A stretch of DNA of 64,000 nt, taken from positions 111,814 to 175,813 of the forward strand of contig JACMRA010000016.1 of the NCBI GenBank assembly GCA_014376695.1, read 5' to 3'. Both the position numbers and the translations under genes were made by a program. The notes beneath the pieces are model-generated. The model did not search any database and was not told where the DNA came from. It saw only the letters and a program-made list of their open reading frames with translations. This DNA is from Minisyncoccota bacterium (GTDB lineage Bacteria; Patescibacteriota; JACMRA01). The first letter of the stretch is position 1. The number at the start of each line of letters is the position of its first letter. Shown here piece by piece: positions 27,706 to 36,378 of the stretch.

Positions 27706-27842
27706 AATTCCTGCCCAGTTGTGAGCTTGATCTGTCCAGCTAGACTCCCAAAAAAAGCAAGTTTCACTCCAAAATATCCAGGCTTACCTTCAGTACCAAT
27801 CCAAGGGATCGCAACCAAAGTTGATGACCGCCGACAAAATTA
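27706..27842 (-). pseudogene. Possible orphan coding fragment
   Basis: Read on the minus strand, the space between the unknown gene and the glycosyltransferase stop encodes RRSSTLVAIPWIGTEGKPGY and continues FGVKLAFFGSLAGQIKLTTG without a stop. Its composition looks protein-like and unlike the neighbours, but there is no ATG start and no family is recognised. It may be the remnant of a gene cut at both ends. Confidence 0.3.
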
Positions 27843-27869
27843 CCTCTCCAAAGTTACCAGAAACAGCTC

Positions 27870-29081
27870 TTAGCGAATTGCCTTCTTGGCTTTTTCCTCA
27901 ATCATTTTGGAGTATAAATTAATATAATCAAGCCCGTAGTCGCGTTCTATATAATTACTGTAACTTGTATAGGCAGCAACCGAAAGATGTCCCAAAAGGT
28001 CTGGATTATGATATAAATCGTTAATTGCCTTGCCGAGTTTATCGATTGAGCGCCAATAACCGTTAATCCCGTCTTTGACAATATATTCATAGGCCAAATC
28101 ATCCACTGCCACCACGGGCAATCCGTAGTTCATAGCCTCTAAGGGTGTAGTTGGCAGCACCTCCGAATAAGAAGTTACCAAAAATATCTTGGCAATCGAT
28201 GCCAGTTTGATTAGTTCCATCGGCTTATAACCGCCGTATAATAATACTTGGCGTTCGAGATTCAATTCGGCAATTCTATCTTGGAGGACGCTGCGATATG
28301 GACCGTCCCCTGCAATAATATATTTCATATTGGGATACAGCCTGAGCAAAGGAAGCAAGGTGTTTATGGCCGCGATTAGATTTTTTTCTTTGGCCACGCG
28401 ACCCCAGGTGATAATATTAAATGACTCTTCTAGTTGATTGGTGTGAGTAAATTTATCGTATTTTTGGGTATCATCTTTGTCAGTTAATTTGCTTTTATTG
28501 CGGTGAATATTGACTCGTTGACTTTGCGGCGGAATGTAAATATTGGGTAAGTCATAAACTGGTTTGGTTACCTTAATATCGGTTAAATACTTGCGAATTT
28601 TGGCAGAGAGACCTATAACCCCGTCATAATTATCGCATACAATCTGACTGTAAGTTCTAACAAACTGTCTATAACCGATGATTTTGAAGTAGTCATACTC
28701 TTCAATCAAAGTATGATAGGTATGGAGGCAGGGAATACCGAGTTTTTTGGCTATAAATACGGTGTCAATCCCACCAACAAATGTATCGTGGCTATGAAGT
28801 ATTTCAACCCCGTTATCCCGCAAAAATTTGACCGCTTTGTTAAAACTAATAGGAATTCGCAGATCTTTTGAGGTGTAGCTTGGAGCTGGCACGGATCTCA
28901 GTGGTAGGATATAATCAGGGTAGACAACCCCCGGTATTTTGGGGGTAACCACAAAAACTTCGACCCCGTGGTCGCGGAGCCGTTTTTCTAAATTAGCCAA
29001 AGTCACACTAACGCCGTTGAGATTAGGTAGATAAGAATTAGTAATTATCCCAACTTTAAGATGGGAGGTTTTTGGTTTCAT
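27870..29081 (-). CDS. Glycosyltransferase family 4 (GT-B)
   Basis: 403 residues with the GT4 layout. The N-terminal acceptor domain begins VGIITNSYLPNLNGVSVTLANLE and contains HSHDTFVGG and HTYHT. The C-terminal nucleotide-sugar domain carries WGRVAKEKN, YIIAGDGPYR and the E-x7-E type motif SYSEVLPTTPLEAMNYGLPVVAV. This is close to the lipid-glycosylating enzymes that make mono- or diglucosyl-diacylglycerol, though the acceptor cannot be proven. It follows pyruvate kinase with a clear GGAG ribosome binding site 5 bases before ATG, one of few Shine-Dalgarno sites in the window. Probably membrane-associated. Confidence 0.92.
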   Translation of the reverse strand: MKPKTSHLKVGIITNSYLPNLNGVSVTLANLEKRLRDHGVEVFVVTPKIPGVVYPDYILPLRSVPAPSYTSKDLRIPISFNKAVKFLRDNGVEILHSHDTFVGGIDTVFIAKKLGIPCLHTYHTLIEEYDYFKIIGYRQFVRTYSQIVCDNYDGVIGLSAKIRKYLTDIKVTKPVYDLPNIYIPPQSQRVNIHRNKSKLTDKDDTQKYDKFTHTNQLEESFNIITWGRVAKEKNLIAAINTLLPLLRLYPNMKYIIAGDGPYRSVLQDRIAELNLERQVLLYGGYKPMELIKLASIAKIFLVTSYSEVLPTTPLEAMNYGLPVVAVDDLAYEYIVKDGINGYWRSIDKLGKAINDLYHNPDLLGHLSVAAYTSYSNYIERDYGLDYINLYSKMIEEKAKKAIR

Positions 29082-29100
29082 ATTGTCTCCAATTTAAGAG

Positions 29101-30207
29101 TTAGGCTATAACTTTTTCTTTGACGCTTACAGCTATATTAACCGAAGTAGGTTCAAGCTTCGTAACCATTTCAATCATATCACTCATTAATTGAATACAG
29201 TTCCTTGGGTACATTCCAATTGCGGATTCCCCACTAAGCATCACGTAATCAGCTCGGTCTGTTTTGACAGCTCGGTATAAATCACTTACTTCGGCTCGGG
29301 TTGCTACTGGAGAAGTAATCATTGATTCCAGAACCTGAGTTGCTACGACAAAAGGCTTGTTGTGAGCTCGGCAAACATTCTTGATTTTTTCTTGCAAGAA
29401 CGGGACGCTTAAGTGAGCCGGAGTAGTCTCAAGAGCAAGGTCGCCTCGAGCAATCATAATCAAATCACTACCATCAGTAATTTCGGCTAGGTTCTTGTCG
29501 GTAACGGCTTCGCCCATTTCAATTTTGGCACAGAACTTTGGTAAATAGTCTGTAATATTATGTTCGTTTAGAATTTGACTAACGATATTTTTCATCTTGT
29601 TCATATCCTCAACTGTCTTGACGAAGCTTGCGGCTACATAATCAGGTTGTAATCGCGGGATAAGATCATTCAAAAATACCAAGTCTCTCGGTTGCAAAAA
29701 GTCAACTTGTAAATCGGTATCTGGCATATTCATACCTTTTCGACTCTTAACCTCGCCGCCGTATGTCACCTCACAATCAACAGAAGAGTCGTTAACTGCA
29801 GTAACTAAGAATTCAAGCTTTCCGTCGTCAACCAAAATTCGATGGCCTGCCGCCAAGAACTTGTGAGCTGGGAATTCATATGGAAAAACCGTCTTACTTC
29901 CGTTCTTGTAAGGATACTCTACATTGGCTTTGGCTTGTTCGAGAATAATTTCTTCGCCGATTTTGGCTTCTAGGACTTGAGTCACTTCGCCGAGACGAAT
30001 TTTTGGCCCTTGGAGATCCATTAAGATTTCTAATCCGGCGGCTCGAGCTAAGGTTCCAGCTTCGTAGTGAGAATCTGGTGTATTATGACTGCAATTGAGC
30101 CTGGCAATAGAGACATTGTGGCTGGCAAAAAATTCTAAAGTCTGTTTGTTTAGAGACGCAGGGCCAATTGTTGTGATGATTTGGGTTTTATGATTAGTAA
30201 TAGACAT
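29101..30207 (-). CDS. pyk: Pyruvate kinase, without the C-terminal allosteric domain
   Basis: 368 residues from ATG 30207 (MSITNHK). Pyruvate kinase converts PEP and ADP to pyruvate and ATP. Conserved blocks are TTIGPAS, RLNCSHN (nucleotide-binding Arg), LMDLQGPKIR, ASFVKT, KIEMGEAV with the catalytic Lys, ARGDLALE, VATQVLESMI and VMLSGESAIG. Length is about 100 residues below the usual 470: the C-terminal effector-binding domain is missing, so regulation by sugar phosphates is unlikely. GT4 follows 19 bases later in the same operon. In a reduced fermentative cell this would be a main ATP-yielding step. Confidence 0.95.
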   Translation of the reverse strand: MSITNHKTQIITTIGPASLNKQTLEFFASHNVSIARLNCSHNTPDSHYEAGTLARAAGLEILMDLQGPKIRLGEVTQVLEAKIGEEIILEQAKANVEYPYKNGSKTVFPYEFPAHKFLAAGHRILVDDGKLEFLVTAVNDSSVDCEVTYGGEVKSRKGMNMPDTDLQVDFLQPRDLVFLNDLIPRLQPDYVAASFVKTVEDMNKMKNIVSQILNEHNITDYLPKFCAKIEMGEAVTDKNLAEITDGSDLIMIARGDLALETTPAHLSVPFLQEKIKNVCRAHNKPFVVATQVLESMITSPVATRAEVSDLYRAVKTDRADYVMLSGESAIGMYPRNCIQLMSDMIEMVTKLEPTSVNIAVSVKEKVIA

Positions 30208-30406
30208 ATATTTTACTTTTATCACACTATTGGTTTTCGGTCAAGGTTCAATGCCATATCTACGGCGGCCAGAAAGCTAAAATTGTACCGATTTAAGCAA
30301 GGTCAGCGTCCCAAAATCTTGCCAAAGTGAGTTTAGGCAAATTATAGCTCACAATACTCACCTTGCCAAGGTTGGAGGTGGGAAAAAAGATTGAAGCCTA
30401 AAAATA

Positions 30407-31078
30407 TCACGGTACCCTGAACAAGTAAGAGGTAGCAACTAAAATTGAACCGGTTTTATCGAAAGAATCAACTTTATTCCCCTCCAGTACATTGACATAA
30501 TACACTCCGTTCAGATTTAGATCCAAAGCAAGAGAGTGGCTAGCTAGAATTAATTCTTTACTTAGTCCTTTACCCTGGAGATTGGAATCTATGGCGATAG
30601 TTTTAAAAAACAGATTACCCTCATCAATATAATAACTCAAAAAACCTGACAATTCCAAACCGTTATATAACAAAAAAATCCGAGAATAACGTTGTCCGTT
30701 TCTGAGATTAAACCAGAGAAACTGCCAAAAATTAATCCTGTCTATACTCGGATAAATATTAAATGCTTTTTGGGATAATTTGAATACTTGATAGATTTTT
30801 TTTAGGCTAAATAGACCAAGCTTTATGTTGATTAGTTTATGATTTGATTTTTGATTTTGTTCTTTTGTAAGTAGATTTACTATTGATCGTATGACTTGTT
30901 TTGGTCGGTAATATGTTTTGTATATCAAATCATCTTTATTAAAACTCGGTCTAAAACGTAATCGATTTATGCAAAAATTATCCAAAAAAGTGGTATAAAG
31001 TTTTTGATCTTCAACAAAAGTTGACTTGGATTTATACCAGATTGAACTATGGATTGGAAAGTATTTCAACTTGGGCAT
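30407..31078 (-). CDS. GNAT-like acyltransferase, unknown substrate
   Basis: 223 residues. The C-terminal half shows the GNAT pattern: strand LLYNGLELSGFLSYYIDEGN, strand FFKTIAIDS, then the acetyl-CoA loop NLQGKGLSKELI and a following helix. The N-terminal 100 residues are basic and unrecognised. It overlaps the end of the PEP-synthase-like gene by 32 bases, so the two are translationally linked and this is probably the last gene of the lipid cluster transcript. Very AT-rich. The acceptor could be a lipid precursor, by context only. The 180 bases downstream up to pyk hold nothing recognisable. Confidence 0.7.
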   Translation of the reverse strand: MPKLKYFPIHSSIWYKSKSTFVEDQKLYTTFLDNFCINRLRFRPSFNKDDLIYKTYYRPKQVIRSIVNLLTKEQNQKSNHKLINIKLGLFSLKKIYQVFKLSQKAFNIYPSIDRINFWQFLWFNLRNGQRYSRIFLLYNGLELSGFLSYYIDEGNLFFKTIAIDSNLQGKGLSKELILASHSLALDLNLNGVYYVNVLEGNKVDSFDKTGSILVATSYLFRVP

Positions 31079-33227
31079 ATTGGGTATTTATATTAACTTT
31101 TTGACCCTCTTTTAGATTTTTCCAATTAGCATCTAAATTAATAAGAGCTGGGATTTGTAATTCTCTGGCTAATATCGCTCCATGTGATAAAAGCCCGCCA
31201 TGAACAATTAAAATAGCTTTATAGCCCCCTAACTCCACAACTTGACCCGGACTTATGGTCGGAGTGAGTAAAATATCTTGACCAATCACCCCTGTAACTT
31301 GACCATTCGAACAAGCTTGCCCCTTAATAATAAGCTGGTTAACATCGCCCACATTGGTATTAACTAGCTCCTGCCCCTCTTCATTAAACTTAAAAACACT
31401 CGCTATATACTTTTTTGGACGTATGTTTTGAGTCATAAAACCCTTCTGTCTAAGTAATATTAACTCTCTAACATCGCCAAAAAATCGGTGATTAGTCACT
31501 CGCTCTACTTCTTCTATGGTTAGATAGTGAATATCTTGTACCTGGTCTATCAAGTTATAATTAGCAAAGATTTCTCCGAATTGCGTATATAATTGCCGAT
31601 AAATATGAAATATCTGTGAACGATAAACTCGATTTTGCTCGCGATTAATTAGATACTTCTTGAATAGTTTTTGGGTAAAAGTCAGTTTAACTAATTTTTG
31701 ATTGGTAGCCTTAGGTTTAAGTCCTCCGTGATAATTAACAGGGCGGATAAAATCTTTAAATGGAGATTCTAAATCCATATCAATTAAAGAGCGACCATAA
31801 AATCTACTCTCAAAATCTAAGTATTCTACTGGATTATCAATTAGATCTAGATTAAGTTGGTTGCTTGCATAACTTGAGTTACTGTTGATATAATTGAGCA
31901 AGTCTAGATACTTATCTTCCCCAAGTTTTTTGGTTAGATACTTAGCTAAATGCATCAGTATAAAATCATTCTCGGCATTTATATAAAGTACCGAATTTAA
32001 TCCACTCTTTAATTGTCTCATCACCTGCTCTAAATCACTCAACCCAAACCCCGAATAGTCAATAAATATCAATGATTTAATAGTGTTTTTTAGAGTGGCT
32101 TGGTATTTATAATGAGAAGTATCAAAGGTTATCAGCTTGTAAATTAAATTGCTGTAGTAAGTTATTTTTTGCGATAATGAGTATTTTGGAGTATTTTGGT
32201 TAATCATTTTCTCAATTGGCACTTTTCCACCAATCATATTCTTGAGACTTTGGTTATTCTTGTCAGCGTTTGGTAATAGCTGGGTAAAATTATACCAATT
32301 TCCGATGTTGTAATAGACATAGCCATTATCAAAAGCTAGTAAATTTCCAAACAAATAATCATATCGATTGACTCTACTTTGATTGCTAGAACTTACGATT
32401 AGTTGACTGTAGGTCTCGTAGTAAATTCGCTCCAAAAAAGAGGCTGTCAAGGGTTTGATTGGAGTCGGTAGATTTTCTTGGATGTTTGAACTATCCACCA
32501 AAAAATACTTATCTTGTCCAATAATTTTTGCAGGTCTAACTTGTAATATTACCAATTGTTTTTTTGGATTCAGTAAATATTCTATATCGAGATTATATTT
32601 AAAAATCTGTTGTAATTTTTGGACCACGAATTGGATTTGGGTATCAATTGAATTGTCTACTTTGGCCAAAAATGCTATATTATAGCTATTAGTTGCCTCG
32701 CCATCAACAACTGTTTTTGACCCAAATTGAGAACTATTGACCAAGATTCCTCGACTAGGATTCATAGGATCAACGCTAAAAATTACCCCACCGTTATTGG
32801 TTGGAATATATTCTTGGACGATTAGATTGAGTTTGAGTAATTTTGATTCTATCTTGTTTAGCCTTAGATATTCGATTAGTTTTGATGAACTTAAACTATC
32901 CTTGATTATATTTAAGGCCTCAGGTATTTGACTTGGATCATTAATTATAGCCGACTCCATAACCCCAGCAAAGCTAAAACTCTCGCCGTCTTCCATATTC
33001 GCACTGCTGCGAATGATTACTTTGGAACTAAACCTTTCTAACTGAGAGGTAATATATTTTACAATCTCCTCGCGCGTAGCATTGTCCCAATCCTCAAAGT
33101 CAATTTCACTCAGCACCGTTAATCGCGGGACTCGAATGCCGTAATCCCCCATCAAAAACAAGTTATAAGACTTAGTGCCTATTTTCTCTTTATAGCCAGA
33201 ATAACTAAAATTATCAATTACAATCAT
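31047..33227 (-). CDS. PEP-synthase / rifampin-phosphotransferase-like dikinase
   Basis: 726 residues. The N-terminal ATP-grasp module of the PPDK family is seen in GTKSYNLFLMGDYGIRVP, VIIRSSANMEDGESFSFAGVMES and VQEYIPTNNGGVIFSVDP. A long variable middle follows. The C-terminal swivelling PEP-utiliser domain has the phospho-accepting His in VHGGLLSHGAILARELQIPAL. The large PEP-binding TIM barrel of true PEP synthase is missing, as in Rph-type enzymes that phosphorylate small molecules with ATP. It is embedded in the lipid cluster 9 bases after the UbiA gene, so an alcohol or lipid-precursor substrate is plausible but unproven. Confidence 0.88.
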   Translation of the reverse strand: MIVIDNFSYSGYKEKIGTKSYNLFLMGDYGIRVPRLTVLSEIDFEDWDNATREEIVKYITSQLERFSSKVIIRSSANMEDGESFSFAGVMESAIINDPSQIPEALNIIKDSLSSSKLIEYLRLNKIESKLLKLNLIVQEYIPTNNGGVIFSVDPMNPSRGILVNSSQFGSKTVVDGEATNSYNIAFLAKVDNSIDTQIQFVVQKLQQIFKYNLDIEYLLNPKKQLVILQVRPAKIIGQDKYFLVDSSNIQENLPTPIKPLTASFLERIYYETYSQLIVSSSNQSRVNRYDYLFGNLLAFDNGYVYYNIGNWYNFTQLLPNADKNNQSLKNMIGGKVPIEKMINQNTPKYSLSQKITYYSNLIYKLITFDTSHYKYQATLKNTIKSLIFIDYSGFGLSDLEQVMRQLKSGLNSVLYINAENDFILMHLAKYLTKKLGEDKYLDLLNYINSNSSYASNQLNLDLIDNPVEYLDFESRFYGRSLIDMDLESPFKDFIRPVNYHGGLKPKATNQKLVKLTFTQKLFKKYLINREQNRVYRSQIFHIYRQLYTQFGEIFANYNLIDQVQDIHYLTIEEVERVTNHRFFGDVRELILLRQKGFMTQNIRPKKYIASVFKFNEEGQELVNTNVGDVNQLIIKGQACSNGQVTGVIGQDILLTPTISPGQVVELGGYKAILIVHGGLLSHGAILARELQIPALINLDANWKNLKEGQKVNINTQYAQVEILSNP

Positions 33228-33236
33228 AAAATATAT

Positions 33237-34058
33237 TTAAACAAAAATTATTAACAGCATACTCAAAATATAGATATTCATACCCAGAATCCTAACTAAC
33301 TTGTATCGGTTTTTTATAAGTGAGATAAAATAGTAGATTACCAAAATATATAAAATACTACTAAAATAGCCAAAAGGCGTTACGGCGACCAAGGCGACCA
33401 CAGGGGCTAATAATAGGATTTTGAGGGTTATTTTATCAGTGTTTTTTCTATATCCATCCACGTCAACTTTATCAATTTTACGAATAACTTCAATCAAATA
33501 CGATCCAGCAAACGAGAAAAATAAATGTTTCCAGACAAAAGCCTGACTAAAATCTAGTTGTAACAGATAATAAACAGCTCCGAGTAATGCAATATTACCG
33601 ACACTCAAAATTAGGTTATGAACCCAAAATAATCTGACTTTGTTGGCTAAATAGGTAATTATCGATAACAGCAAAACAAATATAATCACTGTGCAAGTCA
33701 AATTCAGAATCCCTATAAAAGTGAAATTAAATATCGACAGTAGTCCCAGCCATACAAGATTGACGGCTATCAATTCTTTTACACTAATTAAGCCTCGTGG
33801 AACCGGTCTGTCTGGGTGCAAAATTGCATCGGATTTGTAATCTCGAATCTCATCTAAAACTCGAATTGTAAAATACAAATATATGATTAAGCAAAGACAA
33901 TATAGGTAATTCCCGAGATTCAAAATGATAACTTGGGTATAAGTAGAAGACAATTTTTGCAAAACCCCAAGTGAAAGACCGCTTAGCAAGAGTAAGGAAA
34001 AGATCGGGAATCGTTCGTGGCAATATCTAGCAAACCGAATCAAAAGATTGTTAGGCAT
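33237..34058 (-). CDS. UbiA family prenyltransferase
   Basis: 273 residues, eight or nine membrane helices. The first Asp-rich motif is present in the form RVLDEIRDYKSDAILHPDRPVPRG (usual NDxxDxxxD; here DEIRDYKSD). The second is the weaker RKIDKVDVDGYRKNTDK. UbiA enzymes transfer prenyl groups from polyprenyl diphosphates to aromatic acceptors, or to geranylgeranylglyceryl phosphate in archaeal lipid synthesis. Its gene overlaps the end of the kinase-like gene by 8 bases. Close partners are a CTP-type kinase, a CDP-alcohol transferase and a CarS-like domain, which favour a lipid role over a quinone role, although Coq4 nearby argues the other way. Confidence 0.9.
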   Translation of the reverse strand: MPNNLLIRFARYCHERFPIFSLLLLSGLSLGVLQKLSSTYTQVIILNLGNYLYCLCLIIYLYFTIRVLDEIRDYKSDAILHPDRPVPRGLISVKELIAVNLVWLGLLSIFNFTFIGILNLTCTVIIFVLLLSIITYLANKVRLFWVHNLILSVGNIALLGAVYYLLQLDFSQAFVWKHLFFSFAGSYLIEVIRKIDKVDVDGYRKNTDKITLKILLLAPVVALVAVTPFGYFSSILYILVIYYFISLIKNRYKLVRILGMNIYILSMLLIIFV

Positions 34059-34557
34059 AAGTTAGTAAAATTATAATAATGTTGGCAATAGTCAGATTAT
34101 CTGTGCCACCCCGACTATAATAATTTGTAATTAATAAGCCAAGAGATGTCAAAACAAAAGTTAGGCCAATATTCTGACCTCCTATTAATTCAAATATAAT
34201 CCAAAAACAAATTAGCAATATCAAGCTGTTAATGATTCTATTCTTGAAAAGGCTGGCTACAGTATCTCCAAAGGCTAGTGTCAAGACTCCAATAGCGGTC
34301 GCATTAATTTCGGATTTGAGCAGGCTACTAAGAATATAACTAATCATCAATCCCAAAAAGATATAAACTTCACCGTGATTATTAGCGCCTCTCACGGATC
34401 TAATCATTCTAATCATTGAGGTATTATTGAGCAATTTGAGAATAATCAAACCTAGTAACAAACTATAAATCCCAAAAAATAAACCCAAGTTTATATAAAT
34501 TCCGAGACTAATCAGGCAAATTAGAATGTGCCATATTTTGCGAATTATTTCGGCCAT
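34051..34557 (-). CDS. CTP-dependent lipid/polyprenol kinase-like protein (SEC59/DGK1/VTE5 type)
   Basis: 168 residues with five or six membrane helices. Features of the dolichol kinase / phytol kinase / phosphatidate cytidylyltransferase-like family are EIIRKIWHILICLISL at the start, HGEVYIFLGLMISY, LTLAFGDTVASLFKN and the closing SRGGTDNLTIANIIIILL. Members use CTP to phosphorylate isoprenoid alcohols or diacylglycerol in the membrane. It is shorter than eukaryotic members but similar to bacterial ones. It overlaps the CDP-alcohol transferase gene by 13 bases and the UbiA gene by 8. The substrate is unknown; a polyprenol or diglyceride is likely. Confidence 0.82.
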   Translation of the reverse strand: MAEIIRKIWHILICLISLGIYINLGLFFGIYSLLLGLIILKLLNNTSMIRMIRSVRGANNHGEVYIFLGLMISYILSSLLKSEINATAIGVLTLAFGDTVASLFKNRIINSLILLICFWIIFELIGGQNIGLTFVLTSLGLLITNYYSRGGTDNLTIANIIIILLTYA

Positions 34558-35117
34558 AGAGTAATTAGGGTTAGTAGAGTTATTAGATATAAAGACTGTT
34601 GCCAGCTAAATTTTTTGACCGAGATTTTGCTAATTCCCAGTATTCCAATCAGGACTGACAAAATAATAATTAGACTTGAATTAGCGGTATATTTAGCTAC
34701 AACGATCAACAAAAAATTGTAATAAACAGGCAAGCCTTTGTAATACCCAGCCTTGGCAAATCCGCTACTACTATGGCGAAAAAGACGATAAAGTCCACAA
34801 ATCACTAAAAAGCCGTAGCCATAAACCCAAAGACTATCACTTAACCAAAAATCAATCGCCAAAAAAGGAAAGGTAAGATAAATTAGGATATCGTTAACGG
34901 TATCAAGATAAGCGCCAACCTTGGTAGTCAAATTATAACGGCGAGCAATAACGCCATCGAACAAATCAATTATTAAACCTGTTAAAATAAAAATTACTCC
35001 CGCCGTCCAATTATTATAACAAATCAAAAGCTGCCCAACACCACTGCAGATAATGCCAATAAATGTAAATATATTTATAGAGACTTTTTGCCAACCACTA
35101 TCTAATCTTACGCTCAT
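34545..35117 (-). CDS. CDP-alcohol phosphatidyltransferase
   Basis: 190 residues, about six helices, with a complete CDP-alcohol phosphotransferase motif in DLFDGVIARRYNLTTKVGAY followed by LDTVND. This is the DGx2ARx8Gx3Dx3D pattern that binds the metal ions and CDP-lipid. Such enzymes make phosphatidylglycerol phosphate, phosphatidylserine, phosphatidylinositol phosphate or the archaeal equivalents. The CDP-activated donor could come from the CarS-like domain encoded 1.3 kb away on the divergent transcript. Polar head group not deducible. Overlaps the kinase-like gene, so the operon is tightly coupled. Confidence 0.93.
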   Translation of the reverse strand: MSVRLDSGWQKVSINIFTFIGIICSGVGQLLICYNNWTAGVIFILTGLIIDLFDGVIARRYNLTTKVGAYLDTVNDILIYLTFPFLAIDFWLSDSLWVYGYGFLVICGLYRLFRHSSSGFAKAGYYKGLPVYYNFLLIVVAKYTANSSLIIILSVLIGILGISKISVKKFSWQQSLYLITLLTLITLWPK

Positions 35118-35135
35118 ATCTTATAAGACCAAATA

Positions 35136-35546
35136 CTAGGCCTTGGAAATTTGGTTCAGCTGTTGAATCAATAATGGAGTTAACACAAAATAATAAAGGA
35201 TTGGCACGTAAAAACCTCCAGAAATAAAAATTGCCGCACTGGCAATCTGAACAACTGGAATATAAAAACTAACTAATAGGATATAATTAAATAGTTGAAA
35301 TGTCTGAAATAATCGCAGCTTAGTAACGGGCATTAGTTTTTTATTTTTATTTTTCAATATAGCAAGTCTTTTGATTACATAAAATTCTATCAATAAAGCC
35401 GGTATTTGAAACACCACAAAGGCCGCTACCATCAAATGGTAATAAGATGCTAAACTAGGGCTAGATATAATCACAACAATATCAATAACATGCAAGATAG
35501 AGGTTAATACAAAGGCAATAATTGAAATAATTGTTATATAGACCAT
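35136..35546 (-). CDS. Four-helix membrane protein of unknown function
   Basis: 136 residues with four predicted helices (about 1-28, 35-57, 75-97, 105-128) and a Lys/Asn-rich cytoplasmic loop (LAILKNKNKKLMP) between the second and third. No conserved catalytic motif is visible. It stands 18 bases before the CDP-alcohol transferase gene and 4 bases after the preceding gene in the lipid cluster, so it is presumably a membrane partner of the pathway. No family recognised. Confidence 0.65.
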   Translation of the reverse strand: MVYITIISIIAFVLTSILHVIDIVVIISSPSLASYYHLMVAAFVVFQIPALLIEFYVIKRLAILKNKNKKLMPVTKLRLFQTFQLFNYILLVSFYIPVVQIASAAIFISGGFYVPILYYFVLTPLLIQQLNQISKA

Positions 35547-35550
35547 ATGT

Positions 35551-36312
35551 TTATTTGTATTCAGGATTTGGTTTGATGGTTTCCTCTCGAAGCTTAAGAT
35601 ATTGATTGTATAGGTCTTTTTTCTCGGCGAGGGTTACTGCGTTAGGCAGTTGATGATTGAGTAGGAAATAGTATTCTAGTGCCTGTTTTTGATCTACTTC
35701 GAACAGAGCTGGAGCAGTTCCTTGATGACCTGGCAGTATTATAAATTGGCCATGGACATTAATCACCGTAGCCTTGGTTTCGATGACCTGACCATTGGAT
35801 AGCTTGTAATTATTGGGATTAAGCAAAGTCACGTGGAGTAATTTATGCAATTTCATAAATCCAATATGCTCAAGCTTGTTTAGTAATTTGGAATAATAAA
35901 AGCTTTCTAAAGCCGGGATGACCAAGAAATGCATCAATCGCTGAATCTCCGCCTCGGTCAAAAAGCCTTTTTGCAAGTAACTTTCGAGACGTTCTAAGTT
36001 TTCTATATTAATTTTCACACGAATTGTTGGCCAAATTTCTGCCGGGTTGTAATTATCAATGATTTGGATCCGACCTTCTCTGATTTCAATTATAAGCTTA
36101 ATTCCAGGATAATCAGCTATTTCCAACAAGATTACCTCGCTAAGTTTTTTGGTATATTCCAGTGGCTGGACGATTTTTTGCAAACGATGTATTACTTCTA
36201 ATAACCCTTGCTCCTCTATTGTATAATTTTGAATCAAATTAGGAGTTGGAATTGATTTTTTGTAATAACGAACTTTTTGGATAAACTCACTTTCGCGAAA
36301 TAAATTGAACAT
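35551..36312 (-). CDS. First gene of the lipid cluster (minus arm), unknown soluble protein
   Basis: 253 residues without membrane helices. An N-terminal helical region is followed by a beta-rich stretch (IKLIIEIREGRIQIIDNYNPAEIWPTIRVKINIENLERL) reminiscent of SCP2-like lipid-carrier folds, then helices and a Gly-containing loop (VINVHGQFIILPGHQGTAPALFEV). The SCP2-type resemblance (a hydrophobic pocket that shuttles lipids, like UbiJ) is weak and based on pattern only. It is the promoter-proximal gene facing the CarS-PlsC fusion, with 66 bases between the two divergent starts. Confidence 0.6.
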   Translation of the reverse strand: MFNLFRESEFIQKVRYYKKSIPTPNLIQNYTIEEQGLLEVIHRLQKIVQPLEYTKKLSEVILLEIADYPGIKLIIEIREGRIQIIDNYNPAEIWPTIRVKINIENLERLESYLQKGFLTEAEIQRLMHFLVIPALESFYYSKLLNKLEHIGFMKLHKLLHVTLLNPNNYKLSNGQVIETKATVINVHGQFIILPGHQGTAPALFEVDQKQALEYYFLLNHQLPNAVTLAEKKDLYNQYLKLREETIKPNPEYK

Positions 36313-36378
36313 ATGAATAATTGTGGAACTTATACTAAATTAAAATTAATAAACATATCATAAACAATATTTAATATT
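36313..36378. promoter_or_regulatory. Divergent promoter region of the lipid cluster
   Basis: 66 bases separate the two divergent start codons. The stretch is almost entirely A/T, with TTTAATATT just before the plus-strand ATG and AATTAT-like hexamers on the minus strand. No consensus -35 box is clear. The arrangement implies that both arms are expressed together. Confidence 0.4.

Noticed and set aside
27627-27818. 63-residue minus-strand ORF as a complete gene
   Set aside because: Its end runs antisense through the gene at 27148 and it lacks an ATG; only the intergenic part looks coding-like, so it is listed as a fragment.
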